37,688 bases of DNA from Treponema sp. GTDB taxonomy: Bacteria > Spirochaetota > Spirochaetia > Treponematales > Treponemataceae. The stretch lies in the NCBI GenBank assembly GCA_024402655.1, contig JAKSTH010000011.1, positions 1-37,688 of the forward strand, read 5' to 3'. Shown one piece after another: positions 14,919-22,719 of this stretch (its first letter is position 1; each line of letters starts with the position of its first letter). Below the pieces are notes generated by a model, which saw nothing but the letters and a program-made list of their open reading frames with translations, made no database searches and was not told the origin of the DNA. Made by a program: the position numbers and the translations under genes.

Positions 14919-16785
14919 AGATAGAGAACTTCTTTAATTCATCTGTAATATTCAAAACTGAATTCTGATTCTGTTCTGCTTTTTCTTTTACCGACTGAAT
15001 TGAATTTGAGAAGTCATTAATAACATCCTGAGATTCATGAATACTGTTATTAACCTGAATAGAAAGATTAACAACATCATCAATACCATCTTTAATTTCA
15101 GAAGTATACTGTGCCTGATTTTTAATAAGGGTATTTACTTCATTAATCTGCTGGGTAATTGTTGTTGTATTATTAAGAATAATATTTGCACCATGTGTCT
15201 GCTCTTCCATTTTGTAAGAAAGAATGTCGACAATGTTTGACTGCTGTTTAATTCCAGAATGAATGTTTTCAAAAGCTTTTGAAGTATCCATCATAGACTG
15301 TGAACCTCTGTCTATAGAATCGTTTACTTCTGTAATTAAAGCACCAATATCATTTGCAGATTTTTGTGTAGAAATTGAAAGTTTACGAATTTCGTCAGCA
15401 ACTACAGAGAAACCTTTTCCTGCGGCTCCTGCATGGCTGGCTTCAATTGCGGCATTCATAGCAAGAAGGTTAGTTTGTGTGGCAACCTTTGTGATTACCC
15501 CAATTACTTCAACCATCTTACGAGATTTTTCAGAAATACCCTGAATAATTTCCTGTGTCTGTTCAACTTCTTTTTTACCCATTAAAGAAGAGGTTGTAAG
15601 TTCTGTAGAAAGTGTTTTTGCTTTGCTAATCTGTTCTGTAATAGAACTAAAGCGTTCTACCATTTTAGAAATGGAATCAGCATTTTTTTCTTCTGCTTTT
15701 GCCTGTGTTTCCATGTAAGAACTAACTTTAGCAGCATCTTCACTAAGTTTGTCGATGCTTACTTTTGCAGATTCAAGTAATTCATCTTTTTTATTGTTTT
15801 CTGCAGCCATGTTCTGGAAGGTTGCAATTACCTGACTAATTCCCGAAGCAGAATTTTCAGAAATGGAGAACAGTTCCTGAGCACCAGAGTCTACATAGCT
15901 GTTTTCAGTTTTAAGTTTATTAAGTGCCTGCTGAAGAAAATCCATCAGCTTGTTCATTTCTGTCATTACAACGCCAAAGTCATCGAAAGTACCAATTGGC
16001 AGACGTTTTACAAGGTTACCGTCTTTGCGGAGTTTTTCAATCTGCTTGATTGTAATTTTAAAACGGAGTCTTAACTGAATAAGAATACAGAAACACAAAG
16101 GTAAAGAAATAATAAGAGCTTCTACAAGAGAAATTATACCTTTTTTAATAAATGTTACTGTGTCCCATCCGTGTTTTACTCCAGAATAACCAGAACAGAA
16201 AAGGTGCCATCCAATAAGGCAGGCAACAATTATAATTGTTTTGAATAAAGAAACTGTGAAAGATGTAGATTTAAAACCTTCTGTTGAATGAATGCGGAGT
16301 TTTGTAAGCTGCTTACGTGCCATAGCATTAAAACATGTAACTGCATATTCTGTAGCACTTAATGCATAAACAATAATCAGGAAAAAGATAATGACTAAAT
16401 CAATTGGTTTGTAGTTTAATGAACCTGACAATGTTTTAATGATAATTGTAGTTCCGTTTCCAATAATGTAGCCAATAATGATTGAAACTGTTGAAATAAT
16501 GTTGATATTTTTCAGGATTTTTCTTGAATGGGAAATTTCTTCGTCTGTTAAAGGACGGGTTTCTGCTTCTTTTATATATTGAAGCAAAGGTTTTATCATA
16601 ATGTAGGTTATTACAGATATGATAAGAAAGATTCCTAATGCAGGACCCAATGATAGTGGAGCGCTTGTAAGCCAGTCTTGGAATGTTGACCCTTTAATCT
16701 GTGTTACCTGAAATGATGAAAGTAAAGGAACACCGATTACTGTGGAAAGTCCAAAAAAGACCATGTACAATCCAAATAGATTCAT
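14917..16785 (-). CDS. Methyl-accepting chemotaxis protein with polytopic membrane domain
   Basis: A 622-residue receptor. The N-terminal half has about six hydrophobic segments (for example [96 protein letters not shown]) instead of the usual two flanking a periplasmic sensor. A HAMP-like region follows, then coiled coils and the conserved signalling hairpin [20 protein letters not shown], which contacts CheA/CheW. The frame opens at 16836, but the ATG at 16785 is preferred since AGAGAGG lies 8 nt upstream. It is monocistronic on the minus strand. The signal may be sensed within or near the membrane; the ligand is unknown. Confidence 0.92.
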   Translation of the reverse strand: MNLFGLYMVFFGLSTVIGVPLLSSFQVTQIKGSTFQDWLTSAPLSLGPALGIFLIISVITYIMIKPLLQYIKEAETRPLTDEEISHSRKILKNINIISTVSIIIGYIIGNGTTIIIKTLSGSLNYKPIDLVIIFFLIIVYALSATEYAVTCFNAMARKQLTKLRIHSTEGFKSTSFTVSLFKTIIIVACLIGWHLFCSGYSGVKHGWDTVTFIKKGIISLVEALIISLPLCFCILIQLRLRFKITIKQIEKLRKDGNLVKRLPIGTFDDFGVVMTEMNKLMDFLQQALNKLKTENSYVDSGAQELFSISENSASGISQVIATFQNMAAENNKKDELLESAKVSIDKLSEDAAKVSSYMETQAKAEEKNADSISKMVERFSSITEQISKAKTLSTELTTSSLMGKKEVEQTQEIIQGISEKSRKMVEVIGVITKVATQTNLLAMNAAIEASHAGAAGKGFSVVADEIRKLSISTQKSANDIGALITEVNDSIDRGSQSMMDTSKAFENIHSGIKQQSNIVDILSYKMEEQTHGANIILNNTTTITQQINEVNTLIKNQAQYTSEIKDGIDDVVNLSIQVNNSIHESQDVINDFSNSIQSVKEKAEQNQNSVLNITDELKKFSI

Positions 16786-16864
16786 AATATACCTCTCTTT
16801 TTTTAATACCTGTAATTTTAACAGTAAATAATTCATAAGTCTATTAAGATTTAATAAAATTCTA

Positions 16865-16870
16865 TATAAT
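16865..16870 (+). promoter_or_regulatory. -10 box of the amidohydrolase unit
   Basis: A perfect TATAAT ends exactly 6 nt before the ATG at 16877. No good -35 is seen and there is no Shine-Dalgarno, so a leaderless transcript is predicted. Confidence 0.55.
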
Positions 16871-16876
16871 GGATTT

Positions 16877-17659
16877 ATGATTATCGATTTTCACGCACAT
16901 TTATATCCAGAAAAAATTGCCGAAAAAGCAAGTAAAGCTATTGGTGATTTTTATGATACAACTATGAAATTTAAAGGTCTTTCTGAAGAATTACTGGAAA
17001 GTGGTTCTAAGATTGGCGTAACAAATTATCTTGTTCATTCTGCTGCTTCTACTCCAAAACAGGTTCAGACAATAAACGATTTTATTAAATCTGAAGTAGA
17101 TGCTCATAAAGAATTTATTGGTTATGGTACAATTCATCCTGATTATGAAGATTTTGAAAATGAATTGAAGCGTGTAAAAGATTTGGGTCTTAAAGGCGTT
17201 AAAGTTCATTGTGATTTCCAGCACTTTCAGATTGATTGTGAAAAAATGGATCCAATTTACGAAACTCTGGTTCAGCTTAAACTTCCAATTTTAATTCACG
17301 CTGGCGATGAACGTTATGATTATGACGGTCCAAGAAGAATCAGAAAAGTTTTAGACAAACATCCAAATCTGGTAATGATTGGTGCACATTTTGGTGGTTA
17401 TACACAATGGGATGATGCAATGGAATTTTTGGTAGGTCAGCGTATTTTCTTTGACACTTCCAGCACTTTGTGGAAACTTCCTGTAGAAAAAGCAAATAAA
17501 ATTCTTAAAGCTCACGGGGCTGAAAATTTCTTCTTTGGTTCAGATTTTCCTATGTGGGATCATGAAGGTGAATTTGCACGCTTTAATCAGCTTGATTTAA
17601 CTTCTGAAGAAAGAGATCTTATTCTTTATAAGAATGCAAAGAAATTTTTGGAAATTTAA
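16877..17659 (+). CDS. Amidohydrolase family metal-dependent hydrolase
   Basis: A 260-residue TIM-barrel protein of the Amidohydrolase_2 family. Metal ligands are visible as DFHAH (His6, His8), LIHAGDE (His141), GAHFGG (His171) and FGSDFPMWD (Asp223). Family members include decarboxylases such as those for aminocarboxymuconate and gamma-resorcylate, and lactone hydrolases; the substrate here cannot be named. It is a cytosolic protein with no signal peptide. It is followed 28 bp later by a GGDEF gene on the same strand and may be co-transcribed with it. Confidence 0.85.
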   Translation: MIIDFHAHLYPEKIAEKASKAIGDFYDTTMKFKGLSEELLESGSKIGVTNYLVHSAASTPKQVQTINDFIKSEVDAHKEFIGYGTIHPDYEDFENELKRVKDLGLKGVKVHCDFQHFQIDCEKMDPIYETLVQLKLPILIHAGDERYDYDGPRRIRKVLDKHPNLVMIGAHFGGYTQWDDAMEFLVGQRIFFDTSSTLWKLPVEKANKILKAHGAENFFFGSDFPMWDHEGEFARFNQLDLTSEERDLILYKNAKKFLEI

Positions 17660-17687
17660 GGTTTTATAAGTTAAAATATTTTAAGAT

Positions 17688-19703
17688 ATGGTAAGTACCC
17701 TTTATTCAGTAATTAACATAGTATGTTTATTTCTCTTTACCATGGTTTTAATAAAGGAGAAACGGTCTCAGAGAAAAAATGAAGAAAAATTTAATTCATT
17801 TTATGTTTTAAATTGGATTTTGCTCATTTTTACTGTAATGGACTGTTACTGGGGGTTAGTTGCAAGCAAGGTTATTAAAACTTCCCAATACACTTTTTAT
17901 ATTTTAACTATACTTTCCTGGTCTTTTTCTATTTATCTTTCTTATGCCTGGCTCATAAATGTTGATTTTGAACTTAATGGTAAAATTGTAAAATCAAAGC
18001 CACTTTTTATTGTATTAACTATTCCATTGATTGTGGCTATTGGTCTTGTTGTTACAAACAGACTTACAGGTCTTTGCCTTTTGCAGGATTCTTTTTTTGT
18101 ATTCCGCAGGGGTCCGGCATGGATTGTTGTAGAAGCTTTTGAACTGTTTTACTACCTTTTAGCTTTTATGGAATGTATTTATGCTTTTACAAAAGACAAA
18201 AATCGCATTAATGCAAGAAAGATAAAAGCCTTTTTTGGTTTCTGTCTTTTACCTATGACTGCATTCTTTTTCCAGATTTTCTATTTAGGCATTCCTTGTA
18301 AATGTATTGGATACATGCTTTCTTCTGTTTTAATTTACATTTTTAATTCAACAGAAGAAAACTTAAAACTTAGTATTGAACTTGTTGAGTCAAATAATTT
18401 TAAAAAGATTGCCATAAACGAAAGAATTCTCGATGCAATTGCAGACTCTTATGATTGTTTGTATCTTTTTTCTACAAAAGGCGGCAATCCTTTAATTATT
18501 AGAAATATTCCAAAAATTGAAGCTATTGCCAATTCTGTGAATGATCCTAAGAATATTTTTTCTGAAGTTGTAAGAAAAACTACACATCCCGATTATTTAG
18601 AAAAAATGTTTCTGTTTACAAATCTTGCTTCTTTGGAAGAGCGACTGGAAAACAAAAAAATTATCAGCATAGAATTTAAAGGTGTAGATGGCGAATGGTG
18701 TCGTGCCAGCTGGATTCGTGTAGAAGAAGATGAAGAAGGACTTCTTGATAAAGTATTGTATGCGGTTTCAGATATTTCGGAAGAGAAGAATAAAGAGCTG
18801 AATATTCAGCAGAAGCTTAAAACTGCCTTAGAAAATCAGAATGAAATTTATGCAGAAATTCTTCAGATGCAGAGTAACGGTATTGTTGTTACAGACATGC
18901 ATGACAATGTTCTTACTGTAAATGAAACTGCCCTTAAACTTTTTGGTATAGATGATCATGTGACTTTAGATAATTCATTAATTGATATTATGACCAATCA
19001 CTTAAAAGACAAAAAAGATGCAATCATGAAAAAATTGCATACAATAAAAGTTCGTGGCGGTTATTTTACATATGAATTTATTATTGAAAGAGAACATTAT
19101 GAAAATATTTATATCATAGCAGAATCTAAACTTGCAAAAACTTCTCTTGGACAAAAGATTCTTATTACATCTTTTACTGACATTACAAAGAACAAGAAAG
19201 TTGAAAATGATTTGGTTCAGCTTTCGGAAACAGACAGTCTTACAAAAATTAATAACCGTGGTAGTGGTGCAAGAAAAATTGAATTCCTTTTAGGAAAAGA
19301 AAAAGGCGGAATGCTTTGTATTTTCGATGCAGATAAGTTTAAATCTATAAATGACAACTATGGTCACATAGCAGGTGATAAAGTTCTTGTTGCCATTGCA
19401 GACTGTATGAATAGAGTTTTTAGAGACAAAGATGTTATTATGCGCCTTGGTGGAGATGAGTTTGCTATTTATGCTGTTGGTGTAACAGATGAAAACAGCG
19501 GCAGACTTTGTATTGAAAGATTCTTAGATGAAATTAGTAAGGTAAAAATAAAAGAAATAGGTAATAATCCAATTCATATTAGTGTTGGAGCAGTTTTCTG
19601 TACAGAATTCCAGACCAGCAGTTTTGATGATTATTATCAGAAGGCCGATAAAGCTATGTATCGCAGTAAAAGATACTCTGGCCCTCATTATGAATTTTAT
19701 TAA
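17688..19703 (+). CDS. Membrane-bound diguanylate cyclase (GGDEF) with PAS-like regions
   Basis: A 671-residue protein. The N-terminal 220 residues hold about seven hydrophobic segments. Two PAS-like regions follow (about 240-370, and 390-510 with SNGIVVTDMHDNVLTVNE), then a GGDEF domain. The active-site loop is intact (GGDEF at 588-592), and RDKD at 579-582 is placed five residues before it, matching the RxxD inhibitory site. It should make cyclic di-GMP with product inhibition, in response to a membrane or cytosolic signal. No EAL domain is present. The ATG at 17688 has TATTTT 5 nt upstream and no Shine-Dalgarno. azlC starts 10 bp after its stop. Confidence 0.92.
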   Translation: MVSTLYSVINIVCLFLFTMVLIKEKRSQRKNEEKFNSFYVLNWILLIFTVMDCYWGLVASKVIKTSQYTFYILTILSWSFSIYLSYAWLINVDFELNGKIVKSKPLFIVLTIPLIVAIGLVVTNRLTGLCLLQDSFFVFRRGPAWIVVEAFELFYYLLAFMECIYAFTKDKNRINARKIKAFFGFCLLPMTAFFFQIFYLGIPCKCIGYMLSSVLIYIFNSTEENLKLSIELVESNNFKKIAINERILDAIADSYDCLYLFSTKGGNPLIIRNIPKIEAIANSVNDPKNIFSEVVRKTTHPDYLEKMFLFTNLASLEERLENKKIISIEFKGVDGEWCRASWIRVEEDEEGLLDKVLYAVSDISEEKNKELNIQQKLKTALENQNEIYAEILQMQSNGIVVTDMHDNVLTVNETALKLFGIDDHVTLDNSLIDIMTNHLKDKKDAIMKKLHTIKVRGGYFTYEFIIEREHYENIYIIAESKLAKTSLGQKILITSFTDITKNKKVENDLVQLSETDSLTKINNRGSGARKIEFLLGKEKGGMLCIFDADKFKSINDNYGHIAGDKVLVAIADCMNRVFRDKDVIMRLGGDEFAIYAVGVTDENSGRLCIERFLDEISKVKIKEIGNNPIHISVGAVFCTEFQTSSFDDYYQKADKAMYRSKRYSGPHYEFY

Positions 19704-19713
19704 CAGGTGAATT

Positions 19714-20439
19714 GTGAAAAAAAATGTTATTTTGGAAGGTCTAAGAGACGGTCTTCCTATAGGGTTGGGATATTTTGCAGTTGCATTTTCTTTGGGAATT
19801 GTGGCTCAGAATGCAGGATTAAATGCTGTTCAAGGATTTATTGCAAGCTTCTTTAATGTAGCTTCCGCCGGAGAATATGCCCTCTTTACTTCAATTGCGG
19901 CAAAGGCATCTTACATAGAAATTGCTGTTATTACTCTTGTTGTAAATGCCCGTTATCTTTTAATGAGTTGTGCTCTTTCTCAGCGTTTTGATGAAAATAC
20001 ACCAATGATTCATCGCTTTCTTGTAGGCTTTGGTGTAACTGATGAAATTTTTGGTATTACTATTGGCCGGGAAGGAAAGATTAATCCGGTTTATAATTAC
20101 GGTGCCATTGCTATTGCAGTGCCGCTATGGAGTTTAGGAACTTCCCTTGGTATTATGGCCGGCAACTTTTTACCGGCAAATGTTGTAAGTGCTTTGTCTG
20201 TTGCTTTGTACGGCATGTTCCTTGCAATTATTGTTCCACCTGCAAAAAAGAATATTGTTATAGCCATTGCCGTTATTGTAAGTTTTATTGCAAGCTATTG
20301 TTTTACAATTCTTCCATATATTAAAACACTTTCTGGTGGAACTAGAACAATTATTATTACAGTAGTGATATCTTCTGCACTGGCACTTATAAAACCTGTT
20401 GTTGATCCAGAAGAAGAAAAAACAGGAGAGGCAGAATAA
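19714..20439 (+). CDS. azlC: AzlC-type branched-chain amino acid exporter subunit
   Basis: A 241-residue membrane protein starting at GTG, with AGGTGA just upstream. The N-terminal LRDGLPIGLGYFAVAFSLGI and the following ARYLLMS (about 78-84) are characteristic of AzlC, the large subunit of the AzlCD branched-chain amino acid exporter. About seven membrane segments are visible. Its stop overlaps the azlD start (TAATG), as expected for a two-subunit transporter. Confidence 0.93.
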   Translation: MKKNVILEGLRDGLPIGLGYFAVAFSLGIVAQNAGLNAVQGFIASFFNVASAGEYALFTSIAAKASYIEIAVITLVVNARYLLMSCALSQRFDENTPMIHRFLVGFGVTDEIFGITIGREGKINPVYNYGAIAIAVPLWSLGTSLGIMAGNFLPANVVSALSVALYGMFLAIIVPPAKKNIVIAIAVIVSFIASYCFTILPYIKTLSGGTRTIIITVVISSALALIKPVVDPEEEKTGEAE

Positions 20440-20744
20440 TGACAGCACAGATTTACATCAGTATTTTTACAGCAGCTGCCGTTTCTTATTTGATCCGTGT
20501 ACTGCCACTTACTCTTATTAGAAAACCAATTAAAAACAGATTTTTAAAATCTTTTTTATATTATGTTCCATATGTTACTCTTGCAGCTATGACATTCCCT
20601 GCAATTGTAGAAGCCACCAGTTCTCCAATAGCAGGAATTCTTGCCCTTGTAGTTGGAATCGTCATTTCATATTTTGGTGCGGGCCTGTTTCCTGTTGCCT
20701 GCGTTTGTTGTGTTGTTGTTTTTGTAACAGAATTCTTTTTATAG
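20439..20744 (+). CDS. azlD: AzlD-type branched-chain amino acid exporter small subunit
   Basis: A 101-residue protein with about four membrane segments. The SYLIRVLPLTLIRKPIKNRF start and the YYVPYVTLAAMTFPAI segment fit the AzlD small subunit. AGGAG in the end of azlC is its ribosome binding site, and the genes overlap by one base. It is paired with AzlC in the inner membrane. Confidence 0.92.
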   Translation: MTAQIYISIFTAAAVSYLIRVLPLTLIRKPIKNRFLKSFLYYVPYVTLAAMTFPAIVEATSSPIAGILALVVGIVISYFGAGLFPVACVCCVVVFVTEFFL

Positions 20745-20753
20745 GAAGGACAG

Positions 20754-21242
20754 ATGACTGCAATAAATACAAGCCTTTGTTACATCGAAAAAGATGGTTG
20801 CTACCTTATGCTTCATCGTACAAAAAAGGAAAACGATTATAACAAAGATAAATGGATTGGCATTGGCGGTAAATTTGAAGAAGGGGAAAGTCCAGAAGAA
20901 TGTGCATGCAGGGAAGTTCTGGAAGAAACAGGTTTAGAATTAAATTCTTTTGAGTACAGGGGAATTGTTACTTTTGTTTCGAAAGATGAAAAAGGAACTT
21001 GTTATGAACTGATGCATCTTTTCTGGAGCAATGATTTTACTCAAAAAGAAGATAAATTTTTTGAATGCGATGAAGGGGATTTACAGTGGGTAAAAATTGA
21101 AAAAATGAATGATTTACCTCACTGGAAAGGAGACGAGCTCTTTCTGGAACTTATTGCCAAAAAGAGCCCGTTTTTTTCACTAAAATTGATTTATGAAAAT
21201 GGCCAGTTGATTGACCATAAATTGACTATTTGTCAAAAGTAA
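20754..21242 (+). CDS. Nudix hydrolase, 8-oxo-dGTP diphosphatase (MutT)-like
   Basis: A 162-residue Nudix protein with a complete box at residues 39-61: G-x5-E-x7-REVLEETGL. MLHRTKKENDYNKDKWIGIG before the box resembles MutT/MTH1-type enzymes that clean oxidised nucleotides, but other nucleoside diphosphate derivatives are possible. GGAAGGA precedes the ATG, and it starts 9 bp after azlD, so it is probably the last gene of that run. Its 3' end overlaps the convergent GH43 gene by 17 bp. Confidence 0.88.
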   Translation: MTAINTSLCYIEKDGCYLMLHRTKKENDYNKDKWIGIGGKFEEGESPEECACREVLEETGLELNSFEYRGIVTFVSKDEKGTCYELMHLFWSNDFTQKEDKFFECDEGDLQWVKIEKMNDLPHWKGDELFLELIAKKSPFFSLKLIYENGQLIDHKLTICQK

Positions 21243-22662
21243 ATTTGTTCAAAACAGCAATGCTTTCATTTGAATCTGAAAGGAATTCAAAGTAGATTGC
21301 ATGTTTACCAATTACTCCACTGGTAAGTTCTGCATTAAACTGTTTGTCACCTTTTGCCATTTTTCCAGAAGCAATCACTTTACCCTGGTAACTGTCAATT
21401 CTAACATTTACAGTCATATCTGCTAAAGCTTCAATGTCTGCTGTTACAGTTTTTGCAGAATTAAGTCCAAACTGAAGGTAACGGTAACCTATTGTTGTAC
21501 CATTTGTAATGTCATAAACATATTCAAAACAAGATGATGTTTGTTCATATGTTGGCTGAATTACTGGACGCTTAGAACCACCGTAAAGATGAACTGCGTA
21601 TCCTGCAGAAATCCATTTGTAAGCATCAAGACCATTTACCTGTGGTCCCTGAGAAGTCATTTCTACTGGAACTGAAGCAACAGGTTCTCCTTTTTCATCA
21701 TAAGTGATTTTTCCAATAAAGATTTTACCATTTTTGTCCATTGCAATATCAACTGGTTCAATCATTGCCTGACGAGAAAATTCATTTACACCAGTCTGGC
21801 GGTGATAGAAAATGTACCACTGACCATTAACCTGCATTAAACTACCATGGTTGTTACCCCATTTAAAAGACATGTGTCCTTTGCCTTCTTTGTCGAAAAT
21901 GATTTCGCCACCATTAAAACTGATGTCTCCACCATCTGCAAAGCCTTCCAAAGGTTTATCACTAACTTTATAAGAAAGGAAACCGTTACAGTCTTCATAA
22001 ACACCAAGTTCTGGCTGATGATTTATTGCTCTTTTAGAATAAACATAAACATATTTACCCATAATTTTACGAGGTGATGAAGCTTCAAAGAAAGCAGAAT
22101 TTAAGTCTAAACCACCGTCATCATCTTTTGACCATGGTGCAGAAGTATGACCAATTGGATGATCATGGAAAGTTTCTTTTTTAATAGTTGCCATATCATC
22201 ATTAAGTTCGGCACAATAACTGTGACAGAAACCCCAGTAAGCATAAACGCGACCATCATCATCAACTAAAATACCTGGGTCAAAACCTAATTCTGTTAAT
22301 CTTGGATTTTTAAAAGGTCCGGCAGGATTTTTACTTTCTGCAACCATAATTTTTGAACCTTTTGCTTCGGCAGCATACATATAAAAAGTGTCGCCTTTTT
22401 GTACAACATCTGGAGCATAAAGAATTCCACCGTCTGTAGCAGTGTAACAAACTCCATGGCAAGTCCAGTTTGTTAAATCGTCAATAGGAGCACTCCAAAC
22501 AACCTGATCTGGACCACAATATTCTGTTTTTAAAGTATCGTGAGATCCGTAAAGATAAACTCTTTTTTTACCTTTGTATTCAAAAACTCTAGGTTCTCCA
22601 TCTGGTACATGTTCCCATAATGGCATGTAAGGATTTGCGCCTTTAATAAATTCTTTCTTCAT
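21226..22662 (-). CDS. Glycoside hydrolase family 43 protein, apparently cytosolic
   Basis: A 478-residue protein: a five-bladed beta-propeller GH43 domain (about 1-330) and a C-terminal beta-sandwich domain resembling a carbohydrate-binding module (about 340-478). Features include GANPYMPLWEHVPDGEPRVF, YAPDVVQKGDTFYMYAAEAK, FDPGILVDDDGRVYAYWG and FFEASSPRK, whose Glu is the likely general acid. Activity is expected on arabinosyl or xylosyl linkages; which one is not clear. It has no signal peptide, so it would act on imported oligosaccharides. It lies 57 bp after ftsK on the same strand, with a terminator hairpin between them ending 6 nt before its ATG. Confidence 0.88.
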   Translation of the reverse strand: MKKEFIKGANPYMPLWEHVPDGEPRVFEYKGKKRVYLYGSHDTLKTEYCGPDQVVWSAPIDDLTNWTCHGVCYTATDGGILYAPDVVQKGDTFYMYAAEAKGSKIMVAESKNPAGPFKNPRLTELGFDPGILVDDDGRVYAYWGFCHSYCAELNDDMATIKKETFHDHPIGHTSAPWSKDDDGGLDLNSAFFEASSPRKIMGKYVYVYSKRAINHQPELGVYEDCNGFLSYKVSDKPLEGFADGGDISFNGGEIIFDKEGKGHMSFKWGNNHGSLMQVNGQWYIFYHRQTGVNEFSRQAMIEPVDIAMDKNGKIFIGKITYDEKGEPVASVPVEMTSQGPQVNGLDAYKWISAGYAVHLYGGSKRPVIQPTYEQTSSCFEYVYDITNGTTIGYRYLQFGLNSAKTVTADIEALADMTVNVRIDSYQGKVIASGKMAKGDKQFNAELTSGVIGKHAIYFEFLSDSNESIAVLNKFTFDK

Positions 22663-22699
22663 AAAAAAATACCCCTGTTATAAAAAATAACTGGGGTAT
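22663..22699 (-). terminator. ftsK terminator ending at the GH43 start codon
   Basis: The arms 22669-22681 and 22687-22699 pair over 13 bp with one mismatch around a 5-nt loop. On the minus strand this is followed by six T's (22668-22663) and then the GH43 ATG. The 3' arm includes AGGGG (22676-22672), a weak ribosome binding site 9 nt before the ATG. Confidence 0.7.
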
Positions 22700-22705
22700 A
22701 TTATA
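22700..22705 (-). promoter_or_regulatory. -10 box of the GH43 gene
   Basis: TATAAT on the minus strand directly abuts the terminator hairpin. Its transcription start, about 7 nt on (near 22693), falls inside the 5' arm of the hairpin. No clear -35 is visible. Confidence 0.5.
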
Positions 22706-22719
22706 CACTGTTTTTTGTA

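Noticed and set aside
16877-21242. Functional system linking amidohydrolase, GGDEF, AzlCD and Nudix genes
   Set aside because: They share strand and short gaps, but no common pathway is evident; simple gene clustering is enough to explain it.
21226-21242. Tail-to-tail overlap of Nudix and GH43 genes as a frameshift sign
   Set aside because: Both proteins end normally for their families; a 17-bp convergent overlap is common in compact genomes.
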